This document shows positions 19,252 to 27,921 of a stretch of 64,000 nt of DNA, piece after piece. Both the position numbers and the translations under genes were made by a program. Position 1 is the first letter of the stretch; each line of letters opens with the position of its first letter. The notes beneath the pieces were generated by a model, which did not search any database, was not told the DNA's origin, and saw nothing but the letters and a program-made list of their open reading frames with translations. The stretch is from JANQGH01 sp039819285 (GTDB taxonomy: Bacteria; Pseudomonadota; Alphaproteobacteria; DSM-16000; Inquilinaceae), in assembly GCA_039819285.1 (NCBI GenBank), contig JBCBSH010000003.1:14800-78799 (forward strand), read 5' to 3'.

Positions 19252-20292
19252 TCAGACGCTTGGTGCAAGCCTGATTTCGCCGACGTCCAGACCGGCCCGA
19301 TTGGTCAGGCGCGGCCGGGTCCAGGCGACCAAGTCCGCCATCTCCGCGTCGGTGAGGACGCCCAGCTTGTGCAGAATGCCGGCAACAGCCACCTCCGCCG
19401 CGCGGCTGGCCCCGTCAGCGATTTTGAGCGCCAGGCCCAGCTTCATCTCATCAAGGCACGCGCAGAACACGCCCTCGGCCCCAATCTTGACCATGGCGCG
19501 CCCGTTCAGCGCCCGGTTCAGGGCGGCATCGAACCGATCGCTACCGGACATCAGTTCCGGATGGCCGCTCCACGCCGCCTTGACGCGTGTGGCCGCCTCG
19601 ATGCGCGGGGCCGGCAAGTCATCGGGGTCGGCCAAACGGGCCATGGCCACGGCCGCACTGCCCAACGGCACCGCAATGGTCGGCAAGGAGCAGCCATCGA
19701 TTCCACGAGGCGCCAAACCCAGTTCCTGTCCCGTCATGCTTTCCAGCACGCCCAGCACGCGCTGCTGGGTGGGGTGGGTGATGTCGATGTAGCCGGTCAA
19801 CGGCTCGCCGCGATGGCGTGCGGTCGACAGCATGCCGGTATGCTTGCCCGAACAGTTGTTGTGCAGGGCGGTCGCCGGCTCGCCGGCGGCGATCATCGCG
19901 CGCGTCGTGGCTTCATGCGTGGGCCATTGCGGTCCGCACATCAGATCGTCGGTCGTACAGCGGATGTGCTTAAGCCAGGCAGCGACACGTTCGGTATGCA
20001 TGGGCTCGCCGCCATGGCTGGCGCAGGCCAATGCCAACTCCTCTGAACCTATGTCCAGCGCGTCGGCCGCTCCGGTCTCGACGATCGGCAGGGCCTGAAG
20101 CGATTTGATCGCCGACCGCGGGTAGACCGGTTGCTCGAAATTGCCCCAAGAGGCGTGAACCTCGCCGCTTGCGTCCGTGACAACCGCCGCCCCGACATGG
20201 CAGCTTTCGACGATGGGGCCGCGCGTCACCTCGACGAGCGGCCGCCAGTCGTCCTCGGCTTGAGATTTGGTGATCGAAGGGTTGGCGACCAC
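19252..20292 (-). CDS. L-asparaginase, Rhizobium etli type (ReAV-like)
   Basis: This 346-residue asparaginase is unrelated to the E. coli enzymes. Rhizobium-type enzymes use two Ser-Lys tandems and a metal site; here YPRSAIKSLQ supplies the SxxK (S60, K63), and ACASHGGEP and NNCSGKHTG supply the other conserved Ser, Cys and Lys residues. It hydrolyses asparagine to aspartate and ammonia. I chose the GTG at 20292, with AAGGA 9 bp upstream, because longer reading runs into the divergent methylase gene. The methyltransferase gene follows closely downstream. Confidence 0.9.
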   Translation of the reverse strand: MVANPSITKSQAEDDWRPLVEVTRGPIVESCHVGAAVVTDASGEVHASWGNFEQPVYPRSAIKSLQALPIVETGAADALDIGSEELALACASHGGEPMHTERVAAWLKHIRCTTDDLMCGPQWPTHEATTRAMIAAGEPATALHNNCSGKHTGMLSTARHRGEPLTGYIDITHPTQQRVLGVLESMTGQELGLAPRGIDGCSLPTIAVPLGSAAVAMARLADPDDLPAPRIEAATRVKAAWSGHPELMSGSDRFDAALNRALNGRAMVKIGAEGVFCACLDEMKLGLALKIADGASRAAEVAVAGILHKLGVLTDAEMADLVAWTRPRLTNRAGLDVGEIRLAPSV

Positions 20293-20391
20293 GCGCCGGC
20301 ATCCTTGACTAGGGGATTCGCGGTGCGCACCTTGCCCCGCGTTCCGACGACGCGCAAGCCGCGTTCTATTGAGACAACTCGGTGCGTTCGC

Positions 20392-20943
20392 ATGAAGGGT
20401 TACTTCGCCATCGGCGTCGAGGGGATCAGCAAGCCGGCTAATCTCGGCGCACTGATCCGGACGGGCCACGCCTTCGGTGCGTCTTACACCTTCTCGGTCG
20501 CGCCTGCGACGGACGCTGTGGATTTTGGGTCATCCGATACCTCCGAGGCGACGAAGAATCTGCCCTTCTATCGGTTCCCGACCGTCGCGGACCTACTGCT
20601 GCCGCAAGGGGCGCGACTGGTCGGCATTGAGTTGCTGGATGATGCGATCGAATTGCCCAGCTTTCGCCATCCGCGCCAAGCGGTCTACGTGCTGGGCCCG
20701 GAACGGGGCGGGCTTTCCGACGCGATGGTGGCGCGCTGCGACCACATCGTGCAGATCCCGACCCGGTTTTCGATCAATGTTTCGCTGGCCGGCGCCCTGG
20801 TGCTTTATGACCGCCTGATCTCGCTCGGCCGCTTCGCGCCGCGCCCGGTGCGTTCGGGCGGACCGACTGAGGAGCTGCCGCCCCACTTCCACGGCGCCGC
20901 AAAGTTTCGTGCGGTCCTGCCGGAGAGCGATCGAGACGTGTAG
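20392..20943 (+). CDS. SPOUT family RNA methyltransferase (TrmH-like)
   Basis: This 183-residue protein has the three SPOUT motifs: NLGALIRTGHAFGA near the N-terminus, YVLGPERGGLSD, and IPTRFSINVSLAGALVLYD, which form the trefoil-knot SAM site. There is no extra N-terminal RNA-binding domain. The target nucleotide (tRNA or rRNA 2'-O-ribose) cannot be named. The third motif reads SINVS rather than the common SLNVS. The ATG at 20392 starts at MKGYFAIGV; earlier reading overlaps the asparaginase gene on the other strand. Confidence 0.88.
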   Translation: MKGYFAIGVEGISKPANLGALIRTGHAFGASYTFSVAPATDAVDFGSSDTSEATKNLPFYRFPTVADLLLPQGARLVGIELLDDAIELPSFRHPRQAVYVLGPERGGLSDAMVARCDHIVQIPTRFSINVSLAGALVLYDRLISLGRFAPRPVRSGGPTEELPPHFHGAAKFRAVLPESDRDV

Positions 20944-20957
20944 CGCGAAAGCAGCGC

Positions 20958-21410
20958 CTATCCCAGCGCCAGACGCCGGGAGGAAACCGCCCGCAACCCG
21001 AGGAACAGCAAGAGACCGACGGGGGCCAGCAGGAAGGTCAAGACCATACAGGGCAGCACCAGCAGGCGCGGCAATCCATGACGCGCTGTTTCGCGCAGTT
21101 GCCAGGCTCCGAAGAACATGTCGAAGGCCAGGTAGTGCAGCCACCCTGCCACGACGAGGCCCGGCGATGCGTAAAGCGGCAGCAGCTCTTCAAGGCTGCC
21201 AAAGCCGCCCTCTACCGTGCCCCAGGACGTCGCCATCAGCACGATGTAGACGACCGCGTAAAGCACCGGAACAAAGATCGACGCCGCCAAATCCACCACC
21301 CGGTGCAAGCCGGCGATCTTCGCGGGACCGACCAGCAGAACGGCAAACATCGCCAGCCAGGTGACGATCGCGATGAGGTTCGCCAGCCAAAAGACAGTGT
21401 CAAAGGTCAT
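20958..21410 (-). CDS. ABA4-like (DUF4281) membrane protein
   Basis: This is a 150-residue protein with four hydrophobic segments. The pattern FWLANLIAIVTWLAMF, then the short GSLEELLPLYASPGLVVAGWLHYLAFDMFFGAW stretch and a C-terminal LPCMVLTFLLAPVGLLLFL, is typical of the ABA4-like family. In plants ABA4 is needed for neoxanthin formation; the bacterial role is unknown. The start may be ATG 21410 or 21422. Confidence 0.82.
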   Translation of the reverse strand: MTFDTVFWLANLIAIVTWLAMFAVLLVGPAKIAGLHRVVDLAASIFVPVLYAVVYIVLMATSWGTVEGGFGSLEELLPLYASPGLVVAGWLHYLAFDMFFGAWQLRETARHGLPRLLVLPCMVLTFLLAPVGLLLFLGLRAVSSRRLALG

Positions 21411-21502
21411 GGTCGGACCCATCTTCGCCCGCTTGCGTCGATCACGATGCGGCAGCCGCACGCCACATGTAGTGCGCGATCAAACCAAATGGAGGCGGCG
21501 GT

Positions 21503-22207
21503 CTAAAACTTAACGAAGGGGTTCAAAAACCGTCCGAACCTGCCCGTCAGACGCAGCGGGGCATCGATCACCGTCAGGCAGATGCAGTCCTGCCCCGGCC
21601 CGGCGATCGGACGGTGGTCGTGATCGTCGTCGAGGATGGCGACGTCTCCGCGCCCGAAATGGCCGATCTCGTCGTCGTAACTGCCTTCCAGCACCAAGGT
21701 CAGTTCGCGCCCCTCATGGGTATGCTGGGGCATGCTGGCGCCGGGCTTTATGCGCAAAAGCTTGGTCTTGGCACCACCAACGTCCAGTTCGTACTCCTCC
21801 AGCCCGCGGATAACCGGCTGCCAAGCCAGCGCGTCCGGCTCGGCCTTCAGATACCCGCGCAACGGCATTGGAAGTGACGGGATATGGCCTTCGTCGTTGG
21901 CCGGCGGGGTGAAAACCGGCGGCTCGACCTCTTCAGAGGCATCCAATCGCGCCAAAACGGCACTGAGCGCGTCGTGATCGACCGCCGTCGGCGCCAGGGA
22001 TTCCAGCATCGCGCCGCCAAGCGCTTCAAGCTCTTCCGCCCGCGCCCGGCATTCCGGGCACAGGGCAAGATGGGTCGCGATCAACAGCGAGACAGCCTCG
22101 CTGGTATTGCCCGCGGCGTAGTCCAGCAAAAACGCGTCATCGAGATGGTGCGACGGCAATCCATCCCCCCCACGGGATGCCGCCGCCTTATGCGCGGTCG
22201 CCATCAT
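21503..22207 (-). CDS. chrR: ChrR-type zinc-binding anti-sigma factor with cupin domain
   Basis: ChrR holds the partner sigma factor inactive until singlet oxygen or organic peroxides release it. The N-terminal anti-sigma domain has zinc ligands at H21, H46, C50 and C53; these spacings match those of Rhodobacter sphaeroides ChrR (25, 4 and 3). The C-terminal half is a cupin (PQHTHEGRELTLVLEGSY, GRGDVAILDDD). The protein has 234 residues. Its start overlaps the rpoE stop as ATGA, so the pair is made together, as in the Rhodobacter operon. Confidence 0.93.
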   Translation of the reverse strand: MMATAHKAAASRGGDGLPSHHLDDAFLLDYAAGNTSEAVSLLIATHLALCPECRARAEELEALGGAMLESLAPTAVDHDALSAVLARLDASEEVEPPVFTPPANDEGHIPSLPMPLRGYLKAEPDALAWQPVIRGLEEYELDVGGAKTKLLRIKPGASMPQHTHEGRELTLVLEGSYDDEIGHFGRGDVAILDDDHDHRPIAGPGQDCICLTVIDAPLRLTGRFGRFLNPFVKF

Positions 22208-22782
22208 TCATGTTCCTTCATGATCTTGCGCAGCTTGGTCAACGCCAGTCGCAGGCGCGATTTGACGGTCCCCAGCGGCAAGCCGGTTTCCGCCGCGATC
22301 ACGCTGTGCGGCTTGTCGTCGTAATATGCCATGCGCAACAAAAACCCTTGCTCTTCCGGCAGTTCGGCAATGGCCTCGACCACCGTTGCGGTCTCCTGCT
22401 TAGCCTGCACCGCCATGTCGCCGCCGATTTCGGGTTCCGGCATAAAGGCCGGGTCGGTCGGGTCGAACTCCGGCCGCCGCTCCCGCCGAACGGCATCGAT
22501 GCGCTTGTTTCTCGCAATCGTGAACATCCAGGTGCTTGCCGACGCCTGGCGACGATCGAACGTCTCTGCCCGTCGCCACACGGTAACCATCACCTCCTGC
22601 CCAATCTCCTCGGCCGCCGACATGTCACACCCCAAACGCATCAGATATGACTTCACACGCGGCGCGAAATGCTCAAACAGCTCGACAAACGCTGACCGGT
22701 CGCCGCCGGCAACCGCGACCAGCAAGTCGTCCAGATGCGCAGAGCGCCTGCGAGACGCCGCGGTTGGGCTAGAAGATGCCAT
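22204..22782 (-). CDS. rpoE: Group IV (ECF) RNA polymerase sigma factor, RpoE-like
   Basis: This sigma factor is paired with ChrR. Region 2 is FVELFEHFAPRVKSYLMRLG through WMFTIARNKRIDAVRRE, and region 4 is LPEEQGFLLRMAYYDDKPHSVIAAETGLPLGTVKSRLRLAL. The start is uncertain: ATG 22899 and 22890 add a 36-39 residue extension not seen in the family, while ATG 22782 (MASSSPTAA) gives 192 residues, close to the family length. A likely RpoE-type promoter lies so that its -10 overlaps the first ATG, which also favours the shorter form. Confidence 0.9.
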   Translation of the reverse strand: MASSSPTAASRRRSAHLDDLLVAVAGGDRSAFVELFEHFAPRVKSYLMRLGCDMSAAEEIGQEVMVTVWRRAETFDRRQASASTWMFTIARNKRIDAVRRERRPEFDPTDPAFMPEPEIGGDMAVQAKQETATVVEAIAELPEEQGFLLRMAYYDDKPHSVIAAETGLPLGTVKSRLRLALTKLRKIMKEHE

Positions 22783-22896
22783 CGGCGTATTTGACGCCGG
22801 AGGCGCGTTGTGCACAACCCCAAGAGCGGCGGCGACGGCCAAACCGTCCGCGACCACCTGTCCCGCCGGTATCGTCTGTATTTGAGACATCAGTGA

Positions 22897-22925
22897 CATT
22901 ACGCGTACGGGTCACGCGCGGATCA
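22897..22925 (-). promoter_or_regulatory. Candidate RpoE-dependent autoregulatory promoter
   Basis: On the minus strand TGATCC and TAA(TG) are separated by 18 bp. This resembles the Rhodobacter RpoE promoter pattern (TGATCC at -35, TAA-rich -10) as I recall it. It sits immediately upstream of rpoE-chrR, as expected for a sigma factor that drives its own operon. Confidence 0.5.
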
Positions 22926-23048
22926 CGCTGCCAACGCAAAAAAGTCAAAAAAGCGAAAGACGCTAGGCGACAGACGCGGAACCGGGTAAACGGATGCGCG
23001 ACGACTGTTTAGTCGAGCTTTGTGTTTCGATACTTCAAGTGAGGCGGC

Positions 23049-23591
23049 ATGCTTCAGACGCTTCGCCGGTTTCTGTGCCGGTTTCTGCCGATCATTGGTG
23101 TCGTGGCCCTTCTGACGGCATCGCAGGCAGTGTCGGCACAGGAACAACGACCGGACTATCTCGGCACGAATCGGGATTGGCACGCCTTCCAATTCACCGA
23201 GGCCGGCAATGTCGTGTGCTTCATGGCCAGCCGTCCGACCAGTGAAGAGGGCAATTATACGAGGCGTGGCGACGTCTTCGTGCTGGTCACCCACCGGCCC
23301 GCCGAGAACAGCCGCGACGTGGTCAGCTTTTATTCCGGCTATCCGTTCGAGGATAACGGGTCGGTGTCCGTGACGATCGACGGCGGCGACAATTTCACCT
23401 TCTTTACCGAGGGCGAAACTGCCTGGTCGCCGGACCCGCAGACCGATCGCGCCATTATCGACGCGATGCAGGCCGGCTCCCAGATGGTCGTGCAAGGCCG
23501 GTCGGCACGGGGAACCCTGACGACCGACACCTACAGCCTGTTCGGCTTCACCGCGACGCTTGGCGACATCAACAGCGCCTGTGGCCTTTAA
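23049..23591 (+). CDS. Invasion-associated locus B (IalB) family exported protein
   Basis: This 180-residue protein has an N-terminal signal sequence ending in ASQAVSAQ and a beta-rich mature part with the IalB pattern VVCFMASRPT, GDVFVLVTHRP and a late FTATLGDINSACGL, which carries the two conserved cysteines. The family was named for Bartonella erythrocyte invasion but is widespread in free-living alphaproteobacteria, so a role in pathogenesis is not implied. It is divergent from rpoE. rlmN follows 89 bp later. Confidence 0.85.
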   Translation: MLQTLRRFLCRFLPIIGVVALLTASQAVSAQEQRPDYLGTNRDWHAFQFTEAGNVVCFMASRPTSEEGNYTRRGDVFVLVTHRPAENSRDVVSFYSGYPFEDNGSVSVTIDGGDNFTFFTEGETAWSPDPQTDRAIIDAMQAGSQMVVQGRSARGTLTTDTYSLFGFTATLGDINSACGL

Positions 23592-23680
23592 CGCCACCAT
23601 CTGACGAAAGAACTGGCGATCGGCGGCGCGGGAGCCCATTGTTCTGAACGCCCTAACCGTCAGAAACCCGCAGGCTGCCC

Positions 23681-24814
23681 ATGGGCATCCATAGCCACGC
23701 CAACCTCTTCGCGCCGCCGACGACAGGCGTCGACGGCCGCCGCAACCTTGTCGGCATGCCGAAAGAGGCACTCGCGCGCGAGATGGTGGCGCTGGGCGAA
23801 AAGCCGTTTCGGGCCAAGCAGCTCTGGCGCTGGATCTACAAGAACGGCGTGACCGAGTTTTCGGCCATGACCGACCTGGCCAAGCCACTGCGCGACACGC
23901 TCGACCGGGCCTACGTCATCGAGCGGCCCACGATCGCGCACGCCCAGGAAAGTGCCGACGGCACGCGCAAATGGCTGCTGCGGCTGGCCGACGGCCATGA
24001 GGTCGAAATGGTTCACATTCCCGAAGACGATCGCGGTGCGCTTTGCGTTTCCTCGCAAGTCGGCTGCACGCTTACCTGCCGGTTCTGCCACACCGGCACC
24101 CAACGTCTGGTGCGCAATCTGGAACCGGCCGAGATCATCGGCCAGGCCATGCTGGCGCGGGACCAGCTCGGCGAATGGACCCTGCCTCATGAAGACCGCC
24201 TGTTCACAAACATCGTCATGATGGGCATGGGCGAGCCGCTCTATAACTACGAGAACGTCGCGGCCGCGCTGAAGATCATCATGGATGGCGAGGGCTTCTC
24301 GCTGTCGCGCCGGCGGATCACGCTGTCCACGTCCGGGGTGGTGCCGATGATGCAGCGCTGCGGTGAAGAGCTGAACGTCAATCTGGCGGTCAGCCTGCAC
24401 GCTGTGACCGACGAACTGCGGGACGAGCTGGTGCCGCTGAACCGCAAATATCCAATCGCGATGCTACTGGACGCCTGCCGGTCTTATCCTGGCGCCAACA
24501 ACGCGCGCCGGATCACATTTGAGTACGTCATGCTGAAGGGCGTGAACGACAGTGATGCGGATGCCCGCGCGCTGGTGCGCCTGCTGCGCGACATTCCGGC
24601 CAAGGTCAATCTGATCCCGTTCAACCCCTGGCCGGGCAGCGGTTACGAGACGTCCAGCAAACGACGCATCGACGCCTTTGGTGCGATCGTCATGGATGCC
24701 GGCTATTCCAGCCCGGTGCGCACGCCGCGCGGGCGCGACATTGCCGCAGCGTGCGGCCAGTTGAAGTCCGAAAGCCAACGGTTGCCGGCCCGGGAACGGT
24801 TGGCGGTCGCTTGA
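23681..24814 (+). CDS. rlmN: 23S rRNA (adenine-2503-C2)/tRNA methyltransferase
   Basis: RlmN is a radical-SAM enzyme that methylates C2 of A2503 in 23S rRNA and of A37 in some tRNAs. The 377-residue protein has the CX3CX2C cluster motif at C129, C133 and C136 (GCTLTCRFC), the mechanistic cysteines in LCVSSQ (C122) and the C-terminal AAACGQL, and MGMGEPLYNY. The start is taken at 23681 (MGIHSHANL); it lacks a strong ribosome site. Confidence 0.97.
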   Translation: MGIHSHANLFAPPTTGVDGRRNLVGMPKEALAREMVALGEKPFRAKQLWRWIYKNGVTEFSAMTDLAKPLRDTLDRAYVIERPTIAHAQESADGTRKWLLRLADGHEVEMVHIPEDDRGALCVSSQVGCTLTCRFCHTGTQRLVRNLEPAEIIGQAMLARDQLGEWTLPHEDRLFTNIVMMGMGEPLYNYENVAAALKIIMDGEGFSLSRRRITLSTSGVVPMMQRCGEELNVNLAVSLHAVTDELRDELVPLNRKYPIAMLLDACRSYPGANNARRITFEYVMLKGVNDSDADARALVRLLRDIPAKVNLIPFNPWPGSGYETSSKRRIDAFGAIVMDAGYSSPVRTPRGRDIAAACGQLKSESQRLPARERLAVA

Positions 24815-24860
24815 ACACAAGCGCCCCAAGGGCGCGGCCACCGGCGGAGGAACCCTCCTA

Positions 24861-25316
24861 ATGACATCTGCCGTTCCAAATCACCCGCTGTTTGTCGAGC
24901 GCCAATCGGCCGTTGACCAGCCGATCGCCATGGGGGTCGGCGTTTTGCTGATCGTCGTCTTCGGCCTGTTCGGCCCCGGTTGGCTGGTGGCGATTATCGG
25001 CGTGGTCTATCTCGCGTTTCTGTGGTCGCTGATGCTGGTCACGTCGGTTGAGGCCGATCATCTGGAGATCCAGTTTCGGCCGTTCGCGCGGCGGCGGATC
25101 GGCCGATCGGAGATAGCCGAGTTCGAGGTCGTGACCTACCGCCCTCTGCGACAATGGGGCGGCTGGGGCATCCGCATGCGTGGCGCCGATCGGGCCTACA
25201 CGATGTCCGGCGACAGGGCGGTGCAACTGAAGCTGACCAACGGCAATACCGTCCTGGTCGGCTCAAATTGTCCCGAGCTCTTGCACGACGCGCTGATCAA
25301 AACTCAGGCAGCGTAA
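24861..25316 (+). CDS. Small membrane protein with PH-like domain
   Basis: This is a 151-residue protein with two adjacent hydrophobic segments (about 22-58) followed by a beta-rich part: LEIQFRPFARRRIGRSEIAEFEV and AVQLKLTNGNTVLVGSNCPELLHDAL. The layout matches bacterial PH-like (YdbT/DUF3093-type) membrane proteins; no function is known. A GGAGGA site lies 13 bp upstream of the ATG. Confidence 0.65.
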   Translation: MTSAVPNHPLFVERQSAVDQPIAMGVGVLLIVVFGLFGPGWLVAIIGVVYLAFLWSLMLVTSVEADHLEIQFRPFARRRIGRSEIAEFEVVTYRPLRQWGGWGIRMRGADRAYTMSGDRAVQLKLTNGNTVLVGSNCPELLHDALIKTQAA

Positions 25317-25326
25317 GAAAAGTCCG

Positions 25327-26519
25327 CTAGCGCAGCGCCTTTTCAAGACGTCCCAGCGCCTCGTCCAGCTTTTCGTAGTCTGCGGCAAAGCACAGCCTAA
25401 GGAAGCGTTCGCCGCCCGGCCCAAAGGCTGTTCCCGGGGCCAGTCCGACACTGGTTTCCTTCAACAGGCGGAAGGCGAGGTCGCGGCTGTCGGTCTCTCC
25501 ATCGACGGCGAAGAAGTAATAGAACGCGCCCTCAGGCACGCCGGCGATGACGCGGTTGATCCGCCCCAGGCGCTCGACACACAGATCGCGACCGCGTCGG
25601 CACATGGCGATCGTCTGCTGAACGAAGTCATTCCCCTTCGCTAACGCGACCGCCGTTGCGTCCTGCATGAAATGGGCAACGCCGGACGTGTTGTATTGGA
25701 TCAGGTTCTCGATGGTCTGCCCCAGGGCGGGCGGCGCCACCATCCAACCGATGCGCCAGCCCGTCATGGCCCAGTTCTTGGAAAAGCTGTTGACCTGGAT
25801 GACGCGGTCGTCCGGCGTCGCGATGTCCAGAAAGCTCGGCGCCGCCTTGGCGCCGTTATAGACCAGCTTGGCGTACACCTCGAGGCGATGATCCAGAGAC
25901 CATGCTCGCGGGCGAAGTCGAGGATGGTTAACTGGGTTTCGCGGTCGATCACGACACCCGTTGGATTGCCGGGCGAGTTGATGAACAGTGCCCGCGTGCG
26001 TGGCGTGACGGCGGCCAGCAGCTTTTCGGGATCAATGCTCCAGCCTTCCCCGTCAAAATCCATCGGCACACAGACCGGAACCGCGCCGTTGATCCGCGCG
26101 GCCTCCACGATGTTCGGCCAGACCGGGCTGACCACAACCATCTCGTCGCCGGCGCCAAGCAGCAGTTGGCAGGTCAGCATAATCGCCTGCATGCCGGAGC
26201 CGGTGATGAAGACATTTTCTGCTGCAATGGGCTTGGCATACAGGTCGGACAGGTAGTTCGACAGCGCCTGCCGCAGGGGCGGAATGCCGCGCTGATAGGT
26301 GTAGAAGGTCTTGCCGGCGCGCATCGAGGCGATGGCGGCGTCTTGGATGAAAGCCGGCGTCGGCTGCGATCCCTCGCCGACCCAAAGCGGGATCAGATCA
26401 TCGAGCTCCCGCCCGGCATTGAAGATCTCGACGATGCCGCTTTCGCGCACCTGCCGCGCATTTGGCGAGAGCGTCGCCAGCCAATCCGTGCTTTCGGTCG
26501 CGATTTGTGCGCTATCCAT
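25327..26519 (-). pseudogene. PLP-dependent aminotransferase, frameshifted
   Basis: This is a class I/II fold aminotransferase of about 397 residues in which the reading frame breaks near 25880-25886. The upstream part (MDSAQIATES start) carries GSGMQAIMLTCQLLLG, NSPGNPTGVV and DFAREHGLWIIA; the downstream part in another frame continues VYAKLVYNGAKAAPSFL and NSFSKNWAMTGWRIGW, which holds the PLP lysine. Adding one base (GCC TCC GAG GTG TAC instead of GCCTCGAGGTGTAC) restores an IIASEVYAK junction. The rest is intact, so this is a recent one-base deletion or a sequencing error. The substrate class cannot be named. Confidence 0.85.
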
Positions 26520-26594
26520 GTCGTGTCCCACACTCACCTAGCCTGACCGCCGGACCTTAGGTTGGCCGGTCGGCCAAGGCCAGGGGCGAACACG

Positions 26595-27566
26595 CTAACC
26601 AGACATGACGTAGTCAATCACCGGCGGCTCAAAGGCGGCCGGGTCCTGCGCGCCGCGCTCGAAATCCGTCAGCCGATAGCGCGCGTGCCGCCAGTCGGGC
26701 TCTTCCCCACAACAGCCAAGCGCCAGATAGCGATAGTCCGCTTCCAGGACGATGCCGTCCGACGTGACCAGGGCGAAGCCTTCGAAAATCGGCTGGCCCG
26801 CCTCGTCGGCTCCGGTCAGTTCAAACCGCGCCACCGGCTGTCCATCAATCGTCTCGGCCCCCATCCACCGGGGCTCGACGCCATAGGCGGCGAGCGTGCG
26901 CACGGTCAGCGGCACATCAAGCAAACCACCGAGAACATGGGCACTGCCATCCACGAGGTCCGGCAGCCATGAATAGGCCAAATCGTGATCGGGACGCAGC
27001 AGGACGATCGCGTCGCCCTTGCCGGCCGGTTCGAGACGGAGCACGGGTCCAAGCCCGAAGGCCTGCCGCGGCGGTTGGCCTTCGACCTCCAGGACGCCAC
27101 TCCAGCCGCCAGTCGCAAGAGGCCATCCTGCGCTGGTCAGGGGCATGTCCGGTGTTTCCTCAAACCGGGCCAGCAGCGCCACATTGGCGCGTTCGACGTC
27201 GCTCAGCGCAATCTCGCCGTCCGTCGGCTGGTACCAATCCCTGGCGCGGAATATCTGATCGAGATCGGGGCTGCTGAAGGACCGGCCGTGGCGTGCGAAG
27301 ATCTCGTTGCGGGCAAGACGCAGCCATTCCGGCGACCGGCCGACCAGGTCCGCCGGATTCAATGGCCACTCGTCCGAGCTGTTGGCGATCTGATCCGATC
27401 GGCAATCGGTGGCGTCCGTCAACATCGGACAAACGGGCGGGTCCCCGTATGGCGCCTCATTGCAGATTCCGTTGCCCGCCAGCGCGCAGCTATCGTCTTG
27501 CGCAGACGCGGAGGTAATCGTCCCCGCAAGGAGAAAACCCGCCGCAACGACGACCCATTTGATCAT
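26595..27566 (-). CDS. Exported YARHG-domain protein
   Basis: This 323-residue protein has a signal sequence (MIKWVVVAAGFLLAG, ASAQ) and a cysteine-containing segment, then a YARHG domain (LARNEIFARHGRSFSSPDLDQIFRARDWYQP, near 80-115), which is found in extracellular proteins and may bind cell wall. The C-terminal 200 residues are beta-rich and not recognised. The ATG at 27566 has a GGAGGAAC site. Two pairs of cysteines at the N-terminus (CALAGNGIC, CPMLTDATDC) suggest disulfides. Confidence 0.8.
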   Translation of the reverse strand: MIKWVVVAAGFLLAGTITSASAQDDSCALAGNGICNEAPYGDPPVCPMLTDATDCRSDQIANSSDEWPLNPADLVGRSPEWLRLARNEIFARHGRSFSSPDLDQIFRARDWYQPTDGEIALSDVERANVALLARFEETPDMPLTSAGWPLATGGWSGVLEVEGQPPRQAFGLGPVLRLEPAGKGDAIVLLRPDHDLAYSWLPDLVDGSAHVLGGLLDVPLTVRTLAAYGVEPRWMGAETIDGQPVARFELTGADEAGQPIFEGFALVTSDGIVLEADYRYLALGCCGEEPDWRHARYRLTDFERGAQDPAAFEPPVIDYVMSG

Positions 27567-27607
27567 GGTTTGTTCCTCCATTCCCACGCTTATTGGTCAG
27601 TTTTGCG

Positions 27608-27631
27608 TGACACCCACAACATTTAGTGTCA
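27608..27631. promoter_or_regulatory. Inverted repeat in the YARHG/sORF spacer
   Basis: TGACAC and GTGTCA are separated by 12 bp, midway between the divergent YARHG gene and the small ORF at 27672. It may be a regulator site for one or both; this is only a pattern. Confidence 0.3.
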
Positions 27632-27671
27632 TTGTCCCGTTATTGGCGCAACAACGAAAGGAGGTGATCCA

Positions 27672-27770
27672 ATGTCTAACGGTATGGTGTCGCTGTACAC
27701 CCTTGGGTCTATCGGAGAGCTGGCCGTGAGGTCGATGCCGCCCCTTTCAGTGGTCGCCATCGAGCTTTAA
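27672..27770 (+). CDS. Small ORF of 32 codons with near-perfect Shine-Dalgarno
   Basis: The ORF begins MSNGMVSLYT and ends VVAIEL. It is preceded at 27657-27670 by AAAGGAGGTGATCC, which is complementary to the conserved 3' end of 16S rRNA over 14 bases, with 1 base before the ATG. The peptide is not recognised. A stem-loop follows the stop and an intrinsic terminator ends the unit, so this is probably a short translated transcript and not a leader of scoA. It could also be an RNA whose purpose is ribosome binding. Confidence 0.55.
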   Translation: MSNGMVSLYTLGSIGELAVRSMPPLSVVAIEL

Positions 27771-27775
27771 ACGGC

Positions 27776-27815
27776 TGGGTCTTCGATCGGCCCTTGCGCG
27801 GGCCGTCTCGACCCA
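27776..27815 (+). other. Stem-loop after the small ORF
   Basis: TGGGTC pairs with GACCCA and, inside it, CGGCCC pairs with GGGCCG, with an internal mismatch and a TTGCGC-type loop. No T-run follows, so it is a structural element rather than a terminator. Confidence 0.5.
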
Positions 27816-27885
27816 AAGGTGTCACGGCAGGCAGGGGCAAACGAACCACGCAATCGCCCTGTCCTGACGCCTAGCGTTCAAAACT

Positions 27886-27921
27886 GCGCCGCTTCGGATC
27901 TCGGTCCGGGGCGGCGCTTTT
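27886..27921 (+). terminator. Intrinsic terminator of the small transcript
   Basis: GCGCCGC and GCGGCGC form a 7 bp GC stem with an 18-nt loop, followed by TTTT. It lies 116 bp beyond the small ORF and 156 bp before the CoA-transferase gene. Confidence 0.65.
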
